Source: Tenacibaculum adriaticum
GTDB lineage: Bacteria; Bacteroidota; Bacteroidia; Flavobacteriales; Flavobacteriaceae
DNA length: 64,000 bases
Assembly (NCBI RefSeq): GCF_008124875.1
Contig: NZ_VNIA01000003.1
Coordinates: forward strand, 489,572 to 553,571
Reading direction: 5' to 3'
Program-made: the position numbers and the translations under genes
The notes under the pieces: generated by a model
What the model was told of the DNA's origin: nothing
Database searches by the model: none
The model's input: only the letters and a program-made list of their open reading frames with translations
In this document: positions 16,283 to 23,614 of the stretch, one piece after another
Layout: each line of letters opens with the position of its first letter
How positions within the stretch are numbered: the stretch's first letter is position 1

Positions 16283-16903
16283 ATGGCGCAATTCATTAAA
16301 ATATACAATGAAAATCCGAATTCAAAGGAGATCGAAAAAGTGGTAAAGGTGTTGCAAAATGGAGGATTGGTCATTTATCCTACAGATACGGTTTATGGTT
16401 TAGGATGTGACATTACAAATTCGAAGGCGATGGAAAAAGTGGCTAAAATTAGAGGGGTAAAACTCGATAAGGCAAATTTCTCGTTTGTTTGTAATGACTT
16501 AAGTCATTTGTCAGATTATGTAAAGCAAATTGATACAGCAACCTATAAGATTTTAAAAAGAGCTTTACCAGGTCCGTATACATTTGTATTACCTGGAAGT
16601 AATAATTTGCCTAAGGCCTTTAAAAAAAGAAAAACAGTAGGTATTCGTGTTCCTGATAATAATATTGCCCGTGCGATAGTGGAAAAGCTAGGAAATCCAA
16701 TTGTGTCGACATCTATTCACGATGAAGATGAGGTGATTGAATATACAACAGATCCTGAATTGATATTTGAAAAATGGCAAAATATCGTAGATGTAGTTAT
16801 TGATGGTGGTTACGGAGATAATCAGGCATCTACAGTAATTGATTTAACGGATGATGAGCCAGTTGTAATTAGAGAAGGTAAAGGAAGTTTAGATGTTTTA
16901 TAA
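16283..16903 (+). CDS. L-threonylcarbamoyladenylate synthase (TsaC/Sua5/YrdC)
   Basis: A 206-residue YrdC-fold protein. Motifs are GGLVIYPTDTVYGLGCD (residues 28-44), the FVCND segment, the KRKTVGIRVPDN nucleotide-binding region and PIVSTSIHDEDE. Family members make threonylcarbamoyl-AMP from threonine, bicarbonate and ATP for t6A37 in ANN-decoding tRNAs. It is the short form without a Sua5 C-terminal domain. YciO-type paralogues have a similar length, so assignment as the sole TsaC of the cell is not certain. The 3' end overlaps the next gene by 11 bp. Confidence 0.8.
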   Translation: MAQFIKIYNENPNSKEIEKVVKVLQNGGLVIYPTDTVYGLGCDITNSKAMEKVAKIRGVKLDKANFSFVCNDLSHLSDYVKQIDTATYKILKRALPGPYTFVLPGSNNLPKAFKKRKTVGIRVPDNNIARAIVEKLGNPIVSTSIHDEDEVIEYTTDPELIFEKWQNIVDVVIDGGYGDNQASTVIDLTDDEPVVIREGKGSLDVL

Positions 16904-17570
16904 TCTTTTAAATATAAAATTCCCAAACGATAGCGGACCTATTTATCAAGAAACGATACAAGGACGCTTACCTGTTGAGCCTTTTAATACGTTTAGCAAT
17001 CTTATTTTTATTCTGATTTTAATGTATTTCGGAAGAAAAATTTATAAGAATCCAAAACAGCATCCGTTTTTCTTATTTGCTATTCCTGTAATTTTTATTA
17101 GTTGGATTGGTGGTACGATGTTTCATGGTACGCGAAGTCATGAATTTTGGTTGGTACTCGATTGGTTACCAATTATGATTGTTTGTTTAGGAGGAATCTT
17201 CTACTTCATCACTAAAGTTAAAAAGAAATGGTGGCAACGAATTTTATTGTTTTTAGGGTTGTTGTTTTTGTCTATTTTCCCAAGAAGAATTCCCTTGCCA
17301 GAAGGATTCAGAATTTCCTTCGGATATGTACTTACAGCAATTACAGTATTAACTCCGTTTGTTTGGTATGCTTATAAAACGAATTGGAAGAATGTACAAT
17401 TTATTCTTTACGGAATTTTGTTCTTCGGATTAGCAATTGCTTTTAGAACACTCGATAATAAGTTGATGATTTTACCTATGGGAACACACTGGTTGTGGCA
17501 TACCTTTGGCGGAGTAGCCGTTTTCTTTTTGCTATTGTATATTTATAAAGACAAGGAAGAATTAACGTAA
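16893..17570 (+). CDS. CREST/ceramidase-superfamily-like membrane protein
   Basis: A 225-residue protein with about seven hydrophobic segments. It carries the spaced polar residues of the CREST superfamily (alkaline ceramidase, PAQR, Per1): FHGTRSHEFW in the second helix region, an aspartate in LVLDWLPI, and the final HWLWHTFGG with two histidines. In that superfamily these residues bind a zinc ion and hydrolyse an amide. An amide-hydrolase activity, perhaps on sphingolipid-like or sulfonolipid amides of Bacteroidota, is therefore possible but unproven. It overlaps the synthase upstream and, tail to tail, the glycosyltransferase by 9 bp. Confidence 0.65.
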   Translation: MFYNLLNIKFPNDSGPIYQETIQGRLPVEPFNTFSNLIFILILMYFGRKIYKNPKQHPFFLFAIPVIFISWIGGTMFHGTRSHEFWLVLDWLPIMIVCLGGIFYFITKVKKKWWQRILLFLGLLFLSIFPRRIPLPEGFRISFGYVLTAITVLTPFVWYAYKTNWKNVQFILYGILFFGLAIAFRTLDNKLMILPMGTHWLWHTFGGVAVFFLLLYIYKDKEELT

Positions 17571-18560
17571 ATCTTCAAACTTTTTTCTACCTAAAACAAA
17601 ATACTGCCAAACTACAGAAGTGTGTTTGTTGTAATCTGGTTTTCGTTGTAAAGCACGTCGTTTTTTTATAAACTTAAACAGGTTTTTATAAAAACTTAAA
17701 TGTGCTTTTAAGATAGACCATGTATGTATAGGTCGTAGTTCTAAAAAGAACTTAATTCCTGCAATACCATCTAAAACTAGGCGAGAAAATACTGTTTGAA
17801 ATAAGTATCTACTTGGTACATTTTTTAAAACAGTGAGTAAGCTGTTTCTAAAGTTTAAATAGGTTTTATGCGGATTTGTTTCTTGCAATGTTGCTCCACC
17901 CACATGATAAACCGTTGAGGTTCCTACATATTTTACATTATGCCCTTCATTATGAGCTCGCCAACACAAATCAATCTCTTCTTGATGTGCAAAATAATCT
18001 TCATCAAAACCACCTAATTGATGAAAAACGTCACTTCTAATGAAAAAACAAGCACCCGATGCCCAAAAAATATCTGTTATATCGTTAAACTGACCTTCGT
18101 CGGTTTCTAAATGATTAAAAACACGTCCGCGGCAATACGGATATCCGAAGAAATCAACAAAACCACCACCAGCACCAGCATATTCAAACTTTGTTTTGTC
18201 TTTAAAATCTAACAATTTTGGTTGAATAATTGCAGTATTCGGGTTTTCTTTAAAAACGTTCAGAATTGGCGGAAGCCAGTTGTGAGTAACTTCAATGTCA
18301 GAATTTATCAAACAATAAATATCTGCATCAATATGTTGCAAAGCGTCATTATACCCTTTTGCATAACCACCATTTTCTGGGTTTACAACAATTTTTACGG
18401 TCGGAAAATGTTCTTTAAGAAAAGCAATAGAATTATCTGTTGAAGCATTGTCTGCTACATAGATTTCTGCAGTATCGGAATTGTGCTTTACGATAGACGG
18501 TAAAAACTCTTCTAGTAGTTTTTTCCCGTTCCAGTTTAATATGACGATTGCTGTTTTCAA
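17562..18560 (-). CDS. Glycosyltransferase family 2
   Basis: A 332-residue GT-A fold transferase. The N-terminus AIVILNWNGKKLLEEFLPS is typical of the rhamnosyltransferase-like GT2 group. The DxD-like nucleotide-sugar motif is INSDIEV near residue 95. The acceptor-side motif FFIRSDVFHQLGGFDEDYFAHQEEIDLCWR contains the ED-type catalytic region. A hydrophobic segment near residues 245-275 may attach it to the membrane. Surface polysaccharide or lipid glycosylation is likely. The precise sugar is not readable. It is transcribed alone. Confidence 0.87.
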   Translation of the reverse strand: MKTAIVILNWNGKKLLEEFLPSIVKHNSDTAEIYVADNASTDNSIAFLKEHFPTVKIVVNPENGGYAKGYNDALQHIDADIYCLINSDIEVTHNWLPPILNVFKENPNTAIIQPKLLDFKDKTKFEYAGAGGGFVDFFGYPYCRGRVFNHLETDEGQFNDITDIFWASGACFFIRSDVFHQLGGFDEDYFAHQEEIDLCWRAHNEGHNVKYVGTSTVYHVGGATLQETNPHKTYLNFRNSLLTVLKNVPSRYLFQTVFSRLVLDGIAGIKFFLELRPIHTWSILKAHLSFYKNLFKFIKKRRALQRKPDYNKHTSVVWQYFVLGRKKFEDLR

Positions 18561-18619
18561 GACCGCAAACTTACGGTTTTAATGTAGATTTTTGATTAAA
18601 AAAAACTTAATTTAAAGAT

Positions 18620-18646
18620 GTTCTCAAGTCGAGTGCAGTTGAGAAC
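18620..18646. repeat. Short palindromic repeat (GTTCTCAA ... TTGAGAAC)
   Basis: Exact 8-bp inverted arms lie around an 11-bp loop (gtcgagtgcag), in the 227-bp gap between the glycosyltransferase start and the nuclease stop. A degenerate second repeat follows near 18700-18745 (CATTACGAACGTAGGTACGAAG...), similar to the element at 19255. These look like dispersed intergenic palindromes. Confidence 0.5.
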
Positions 18647-18787
18647 TCATTATAACTTTTCACTTTTATAAGAAGTAATAGAAAAATATTTTCTTCCGCC
18701 ATTACGAACGTAGGTACGAAGTGAAGTGATCTGTCTATCGAGTAAAAAAATTACGTAGGTCGTTGCACTTTTTCACAAGGACATTTT

Positions 18788-19231
18788 TTATTTATAAGAT
18801 GGAATTTCTTCTAAAAAGATATACGTTTCATTTTCGATATCTAGTTTGCAAAAAAAGTGTTGTAAACCGTTAGTTACAATTAAAAAATTAGCGTTGAGTT
18901 TTAAATTATAACGCGCAATCTGGTCAAAAGTATCTTGTGTAATTTTTATATGTGGAGCCTTACACTCTACAATAATATTTGGTAATCCATTAGAAGAAAA
19001 CACTAAAATATCACTTCGCTTTTTTAAGTTGTTAACGATAAGTTGTTTTTCTACAGCAATTAAGGAAGTAGGATAGTTTTTTTCTTGAATTAAAAACTGT
19101 ACAAAATGTTGTCGTACCCATTCTTCTGGTGTTAACACCACATATTTTTTTCGTATTTCACCAAAAATAAGCGTATGTTTTTCGTTACTTTTGAGCTTGA
19201 AAGGATACGCAGGAAGATTGAGTTTTTGCAT
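18788..19231 (-). CDS. HsdR N-terminal-domain-like orphan nuclease
   Basis: A 147-residue protein resembling the type I restriction enzyme R protein N-terminal domain (HSDR_N family, PF13588). A PD-(D/E)XK core is visible: E61, D74 in KRSDILVF, and E89-C-K91 in PNIIVECKAP, with a following QIARYNLKL helix. There is no helicase domain and no HsdM or HsdS nearby. The protein is the stand-alone short form that is widespread beside holA in Flavobacteriaceae. Nuclease activity is plausible from the intact motif. Its role is unknown. Confidence 0.75.
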   Translation of the reverse strand: MQKLNLPAYPFKLKSNEKHTLIFGEIRKKYVVLTPEEWVRQHFVQFLIQEKNYPTSLIAVEKQLIVNNLKKRSDILVFSSNGLPNIIVECKAPHIKITQDTFDQIARYNLKLNANFLIVTNGLQHFFCKLDIENETYIFLEEIPSYK

Positions 19232-19254
19232 TATTCAAAGATATTAAAATTAAC

Positions 19255-19367
19255 CGTCATTGCGAGCATAGCGAAGCAATCTCTGTATAAGGATTACTTC
19301 GTCACAAACTAAGTTTGGGTATTTTCAATTAAAATATATTTTAATTTTAATAATCCTCGTAATGACG
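19255..19367. repeat. MITE-like palindromic intergenic repeat
   Basis: The ends CGTCATTGCGAG and CTCGTAATGACG are inverted repeats with one mismatch. A second nested pair is GAAGCAATC / GATTACTTC in the left half. The sequence style (CATTGCGAGCATAGCGAAGCAATC) is that of palindromic units repeated in many flavobacterial genomes. The unit fills the promoter space between two divergent genes, ending 11 bp before the holA ATG. No ORF lies inside. Confidence 0.65.
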
Positions 19368-19378
19368 AATAAAGAAAT

Positions 19379-20380
19379 ATGAACGAAATAAATAACATAG
19401 TAGCAGATATAAAAAGTGGAAACATTAAACCTATTTATTTTTTAATGGGGGATGAACCGTATTATATTGATAAAATCTCCAATTATATTGAAGAAAACGT
19501 GCTAGATGAATCTGAAAAAGGGTTTAATCAAGTAGTGATGTATGGAAGAGATGTTTCTATTGATGAAATTATTTCGTCGGCAAAAAGATATCCGATGATG
19601 GCCGAAAGGCAAGTGCTCATTGTAAAAGAAGCGCAAGATCTAAGTCGTACGATAGAGAAGTTAGAAAGTTATGCCGAAAATCCGCAACCAACCACGGTTC
19701 TGGTTGTTAACTACAAGTATAAAAAACTTGATAAACGTAAAAAAGCCTACAAAGCTATTGCGAAAAACGGACTGATTTACGAGAGTAAAAAACTGTATGA
19801 AAATCAAGTAGCAGATTGGATTCGTCGTGTGTTAAGCGGAAAAAAATATAATATTGAGCCCAAAGCTTCGCAATTATTAGTAGAGTTTTTAGGAACCGAT
19901 CTAAGTAAAATTAGTAATGAGCTAGATAAGTTAACTACAGTGTTGCCTGCAGAAACCATTATTAATGCTTCGCATATCGAAGAAAACATTGGTATTTCTA
20001 AAGACTTTAACAACTTTGAGTTACGAAAAGCAATAGGAGAGAAGAATGTAGTAAAAGCCAACAGAATTATTAACTATTTTGCGCAAAATCCGAAGAACAA
20101 CCCGTTGGTAATGACCATTTCTTTACTGAATAGTTTTTTTACTCAATTATTGATGTTTCATGGTTTAAAAGACAAGTCGAAAGGCTCTGTAGCAAAAGCA
20201 TTAGGGGTAAACCCATATTTTGTGGACGATTATGTAACTGGAGCGCGAAATTACCCCATGCGAAAAGTATCGCAAATTATAGGTTTGTTACGGGAAGCCG
20301 ATGTAAAAAGCAAAGGGGTTGGCGCTAATCAATCTCACGAAGATATTTTAAAAGAATTGTTGTTTAAGATTTTGCATTAA
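19379..20380 (+). CDS. holA: DNA polymerase III subunit delta
   Basis: A 333-residue clamp-loader subunit. The N-terminal domain shows IKPIYFLMGDEPYYIDKISNYIEE (a degenerate AAA+ P-loop) and the LLIVKEAQDL-like strand QVLIVKEAQDLSR. The collar domain at the C-terminus has NPYFVDDYVTGARNYPMRKVSQIIGLLREAD and ends in LKELLFKILH. This subunit opens the beta clamp during replication. The gene is complete and is the last core gene before the mobile element. Confidence 0.9.
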   Translation: MNEINNIVADIKSGNIKPIYFLMGDEPYYIDKISNYIEENVLDESEKGFNQVVMYGRDVSIDEIISSAKRYPMMAERQVLIVKEAQDLSRTIEKLESYAENPQPTTVLVVNYKYKKLDKRKKAYKAIAKNGLIYESKKLYENQVADWIRRVLSGKKYNIEPKASQLLVEFLGTDLSKISNELDKLTTVLPAETIINASHIEENIGISKDFNNFELRKAIGEKNVVKANRIINYFAQNPKNNPLVMTISLLNSFFTQLLMFHGLKDKSKGSVAKALGVNPYFVDDYVTGARNYPMRKVSQIIGLLREADVKSKGVGANQSHEDILKELLFKILH

Positions 20381-20387
20381 CGGTCTC

Positions 20388-20497
20388 GTATAACCGTCAG
20401 TTACGGTTTTAAAGTTAATAATTTTCGATTAAGAACTGACGTTAGCAATTCCGAGTGGATTCGGACGTAGTCGAATCCGCCGTAATTGTGGTTATAC
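20388..20497. repeat. Multi-branched inverted-repeat element next to attL
   Basis: An outer stem GTATAACC (20388-20395) / GGTTATAC (20490-20497) encloses CGTCAGTT (20395-20402) / AACTGACG (20434-20441) and GGATTCG (20457-20463) / CGAATCC (20472-20478). All arms are exact. The fold is a branched junction. It is followed by TACATTGTTA, which recurs at 37005 beyond the mobile element. No ORF is present. It is probably a cassette-type or dispersed structured repeat. Confidence 0.6.
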
Positions 20498-20540
20498 ATT
20501 GTTATATAGTACTATCACTCATTTTTATTAAATTGCCTTT

Positions 20541-20563
20541 AAACCCTTTATTTATAAGGGTTT
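20541..20563. repeat. attL: left copy of the 23-bp direct repeat
   Basis: The sequence is AAACCCTT-TATTTAT-AAGGGTTT and is identical to positions 36963-36985. Its own 8-bp arms make it an inverted repeat, as expected for a tyrosine recombinase core site with two recombinase-binding arms around a 7-bp overlap region. It lies between holA and the integrase. Confidence 0.85.
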
Positions 20564-20619
20564 TGTATTTTTAGCTAATGCAAAATAATGCAATAAAATG
20601 CTACCAAAAGTTAGGTTTG

Positions 20620-20640
20620 TTGTACCTATTGTTGTACCTT
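20620..20640 (+). repeat. Candidate integrase arm-type site, left end
   Basis: The string TTGTACCTATTGTTGTACC resembles TTATACCTATGTTGTACC at 36925-36945 near the right end. Both are in the same orientation, 57 bp inside attL and 18 bp inside attR respectively. Binding by the integrase or excisionase is inferred. Confidence 0.45.
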
Positions 20641-20685
20641 CGTATTGCGTTGCACCCATTTGCACCGCCTATTAATCAGGGTTTT

Positions 20686-21903
20686 ATGTCTTCAATTAAA
20701 GTAGTATTAAGAAACAACAAGATAGATAAAGCTGGACTTGCACCTCTTTATTTACGAGTAATCAAAAACAGAAAAACTAAATTCATTTCATTAAGTGTAA
20801 AATTACAGCCTAATGAATGGGATGAAGATAAGCAAAAAGTAAAGAAGAATCATAAATCTTCAACAAGGTTAAACGCATACATTTCTCGAAAGATAGCAGA
20901 TGCAGAAGGCGAGATTGCAGACCTTGAAAGAAGAAATCAATCTACATCAGCAAGAAGAATAAAAGAAGCCATTAAGGGTAAACCCTTAATTAACTTTTTT
21001 GAGTTCGCCTATGATAGATGCGAGAAGTTAAAAGATACTGTTACGCTATCTACTTACAGAAGTTATAAAAACAACATAGAAAAATTTGAAAGGTTTGTTG
21101 GACACCGTGAAATAATGTTTGATGATATTACAGCTACAACCTTAAAAGATTATGCATCACATTGCAGTTCTAAATTAGGTAACAATAACACTACTATAAA
21201 TTATGCGTTTAGAATCCTAAACTTAATGTTTAGAGAAGCTAAAAAAGAAGATTTAATATCCAATGAGCTTGTACCCTTTACCAAGTTTAAAGTAAAGAAA
21301 AATAAGACTACAAAGCGTTATTTAAACGAAGAACAGTTTGAAGCCTTTATAAATTTAGATGTTCCGCAAGAGCATAAAGCACAAGTTATTAAAGATATGT
21401 TTATCTTTTCTGTTTTTTCTGGTGGGTTACGTTTTGGAGATGTTATCGAATTACAATGGAAGCATTACGATAGCAAAAATCACAGAATTACAAAGACGAT
21501 AAGAAAAACGAAAAGACAGCATAGTATTAGGATAGGTCAAAAAGCGGTTGATATTTTAGAGAAATACAGAACCCAAGACCAAAAGCAAAACGATATAATT
21601 TTTCCATTTGCAAAAGTTGATGAGTTATATTTTAAAGACAGAGGACATAGAAGTTTAATAACCAATAGAGCAATTTCATTAAGTAATATGTATTTGAGCA
21701 GAATGGGAGAAGAATTAGAATTACCCTTTAATTTATCCTTTCATATTAGCCGACATACATTTGCGACAAGAGCATTAAATAATGGTATGCGTATAGAACA
21801 CGTTTCTAAACTTATGGACCATTCAGATATTGGCATTACTCAAGTGTATGCCAAAATTATTAGTAGTGAGTTGGATAATGCAGTAGATAAATACATCAAT
21901 TAA
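20686..21903 (+). CDS. Tyrosine-type site-specific recombinase / integrase
   Basis: A 405-residue integrase when started at the ATG at 20686 (MSSIKVVLRNNKIDKAGLAP). An earlier ATG at 20578 would prepend 36 residues encoded by the GTTGTACC repeats and is unlikely. Residues 1-90 form the arm-binding domain typical of Bacteroidota integrases, residues 100-195 the SAM-like core-binding domain, and 215-400 the catalytic domain. The catalytic residues are R in SGGLRFGD, HxxR in ISRHTFATR, H in LMDHSDIGITQ and the nucleophile Y in QVYAKI. It should recombine the 23-bp att repeats that flank the element. Confidence 0.93.
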   Translation: MSSIKVVLRNNKIDKAGLAPLYLRVIKNRKTKFISLSVKLQPNEWDEDKQKVKKNHKSSTRLNAYISRKIADAEGEIADLERRNQSTSARRIKEAIKGKPLINFFEFAYDRCEKLKDTVTLSTYRSYKNNIEKFERFVGHREIMFDDITATTLKDYASHCSSKLGNNNTTINYAFRILNLMFREAKKEDLISNELVPFTKFKVKKNKTTKRYLNEEQFEAFINLDVPQEHKAQVIKDMFIFSVFSGGLRFGDVIELQWKHYDSKNHRITKTIRKTKRQHSIRIGQKAVDILEKYRTQDQKQNDIIFPFAKVDELYFKDRGHRSLITNRAISLSNMYLSRMGEELELPFNLSFHISRHTFATRALNNGMRIEHVSKLMDHSDIGITQVYAKIISSELDNAVDKYIN

Positions 21904-21906
21904 AGT

Positions 21907-23211
21907 ATGAAAGTTAAAGAACTGATAGATTCTATTTTAAAAAATGAAATGTCATTTTTTGAAATTGTTCAATACATAGAAACAAATTCAACAGACAGCT
22001 CAAGAGATCTACTGTTAAATGAAATTTATTCAGCTTTTAAAATGAAATCTTTGGATTTTATGTTTGAAGTAAAAGACGAGGACATAAAAGATGCTATTAA
22101 TCAATTTGACCATAATTTGGAATACTTGTATTTAAGTGATGAGGATAAACTTAAAGTCCAACATTTCATTAAAGAGATAGACAATAAGTTAACTATTTTC
22201 AATGTAGGTGGATTTTCTAAAGTAGCAGACCCAAAAAAGACTAAAGTTATCTACTTAAATAATTTAATGATTGAGTATCACGATGGCTTTTTTCAGCACG
22301 AAATAAAAGGCTTTGAAAATTTAAATCATTTTAAATCAATATGTGAATCTCTAAAAGAACATTTCGATAAACCAAAAGAGAAAATAGAGCCTCAACCAAT
22401 TCAAATGAATTACGCCAACTACCAAAACGACGAGCCTACAGATGTTTTTATTGTTGAAGAATTAGAAAAACGTTTAGCAATAGAAGCAGTAGAATACAAA
22501 CGTAAACTTGATGATGAATGGGAAAAATACACTTTTGACCCTATGTATTTTGATAATTTCATTTCTGGCGACTTATACAATGAGTTTTTAAAATCCTTAT
22601 ATGAAAGAATCAAGCCATTAAACGACTTTGAAATTAATAAATACCTCACATTATCAGTAAATCAATTTAAAACCCATACACCAGAAAAAAGAGCAGAAGC
22701 ATTTAAACGACTATATCACGATACCTATTGGTTTCCAAATTATATGGAATACAAAGAAGAAACCTATTTATCTAAATACGCATTGCACGTTTGGAAACAT
22801 TATGCAAATCATTTTGAAGTATTTAAGGAAGCTGCAATAAATGCCTTAAATGATTTTAAAAGCGGTATCACATCTACAACTAAAACAACAGTAAAAGAAT
22901 TAAAAAAAGATTTTTCTACCCTTATACCACAAACTAACAAACAAGATTATATTTTACAGTTACTTGAAGATTTAAGTATAACGCTAAATGGCACTAGTAT
23001 TTTAACACCAAGAAAAAAAGGTGCATTAAGGGGTGTGATTGAAGCATTAAGAGAAAAAATGATAATTCCGAATATTGGTTTATCAACCTTATGCAATGTT
23101 TTTGCCGATAAAATAAATTTAGAATTGAAGTCAGAATTGGATGCATCTACAACATCAGAGAAGTACAAAAAGGAAGCATTACAGTACATTAAAAACAATC
23201 CAATACATTAA
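21907..23211 (+). CDS. Unknown protein following the integrase
   Basis: A 434-residue soluble protein starting 3 bp after the integrase stop, so it is co-transcribed with it. I recognise no domain. The N-terminal half is acidic and helical with a short beta-rich part (TKVIYLNNLMIEYHDGFFQHEI). The middle (residues 190-290) is charged and rich in aromatic residues, with WKHYANHF. The C-terminal 100 residues are helical and basic (LTPRKKGALRGVIEALREKMII). The tight link to the integrase suggests a role in excision, integration or element regulation. This is inference from position only. Confidence 0.6.
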   Translation: MKVKELIDSILKNEMSFFEIVQYIETNSTDSSRDLLLNEIYSAFKMKSLDFMFEVKDEDIKDAINQFDHNLEYLYLSDEDKLKVQHFIKEIDNKLTIFNVGGFSKVADPKKTKVIYLNNLMIEYHDGFFQHEIKGFENLNHFKSICESLKEHFDKPKEKIEPQPIQMNYANYQNDEPTDVFIVEELEKRLAIEAVEYKRKLDDEWEKYTFDPMYFDNFISGDLYNEFLKSLYERIKPLNDFEINKYLTLSVNQFKTHTPEKRAEAFKRLYHDTYWFPNYMEYKEETYLSKYALHVWKHYANHFEVFKEAAINALNDFKSGITSTTKTTVKELKKDFSTLIPQTNKQDYILQLLEDLSITLNGTSILTPRKKGALRGVIEALREKMIIPNIGLSTLCNVFADKINLELKSELDASTTSEKYKKEALQYIKNNPIH

Positions 23212-23302
23212 AATACACCTGTTATAAGGGTATTATAAGGGTGACCCTATAGCTACCTATGTTAAGGGCAATATTGCGGTATAATTTTAAAAATATATCG
23301 TA

Positions 23303-23596
23303 ATGGAAGCAATCATTTTAAGCACCCAACAGTACAAAGAGTTAGTTAATCGTTTAGACGATTTAAACAAACAATTAGAGGAAAAACAAAAGAAGCCTCA
23401 AGACACTTTTTTAGACAATCAAGAATTTCTTCAGCTAATGAATATTAGCAAACGTACAGCGCAAACTTGGAGGGATGAAGGTGTTATTTCATTTTCTCAA
23501 ATAGGTTCAAAAATCTATTATCGTATGAGTGACGTGCAAAAGTTATTAGACAATAACTATCGTAAAGCATTCACAACAAAAAGAAATAATTACTAA
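23303..23596 (+). CDS. Excisionase-like helix-turn-helix protein
   Basis: A 97-residue DNA-binding protein. After an N-terminal coiled coil (residues 8-33, LVNRLDDLNKQLEEKQKK) comes a MerR/Xis-like HTH_17 domain: FLDNQEFLQLMNISKRTAQTWRDEGVISFSQIGSKIYYRMSDVQKLL. This layout is common for excisionase-family proteins of Bacteroidota mobile elements. It lies 18 bp before the primase-like gene. It may direct excision or control transcription of the replication gene. Confidence 0.8.
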   Translation: MEAIILSTQQYKELVNRLDDLNKQLEEKQKKPQDTFLDNQEFLQLMNISKRTAQTWRDEGVISFSQIGSKIYYRMSDVQKLLDNNYRKAFTTKRNNY

Positions 23597-23614
23597 TCCC
23601 TAAATCTTAAAGTT

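Noticed and set aside
18788..19231. Part of a type I restriction locus
   Set aside because: Only an HsdR-N-like domain is present, with no HsdM, HsdS or helicase; it is complete as a short protein.
20578..20685. Extension of the integrase to an upstream ATG (36 extra residues)
   Set aside because: The extra codons are made by GTTGTACC repeats and the family fold begins at MSSIKVVLRNN, so the later ATG is preferred.
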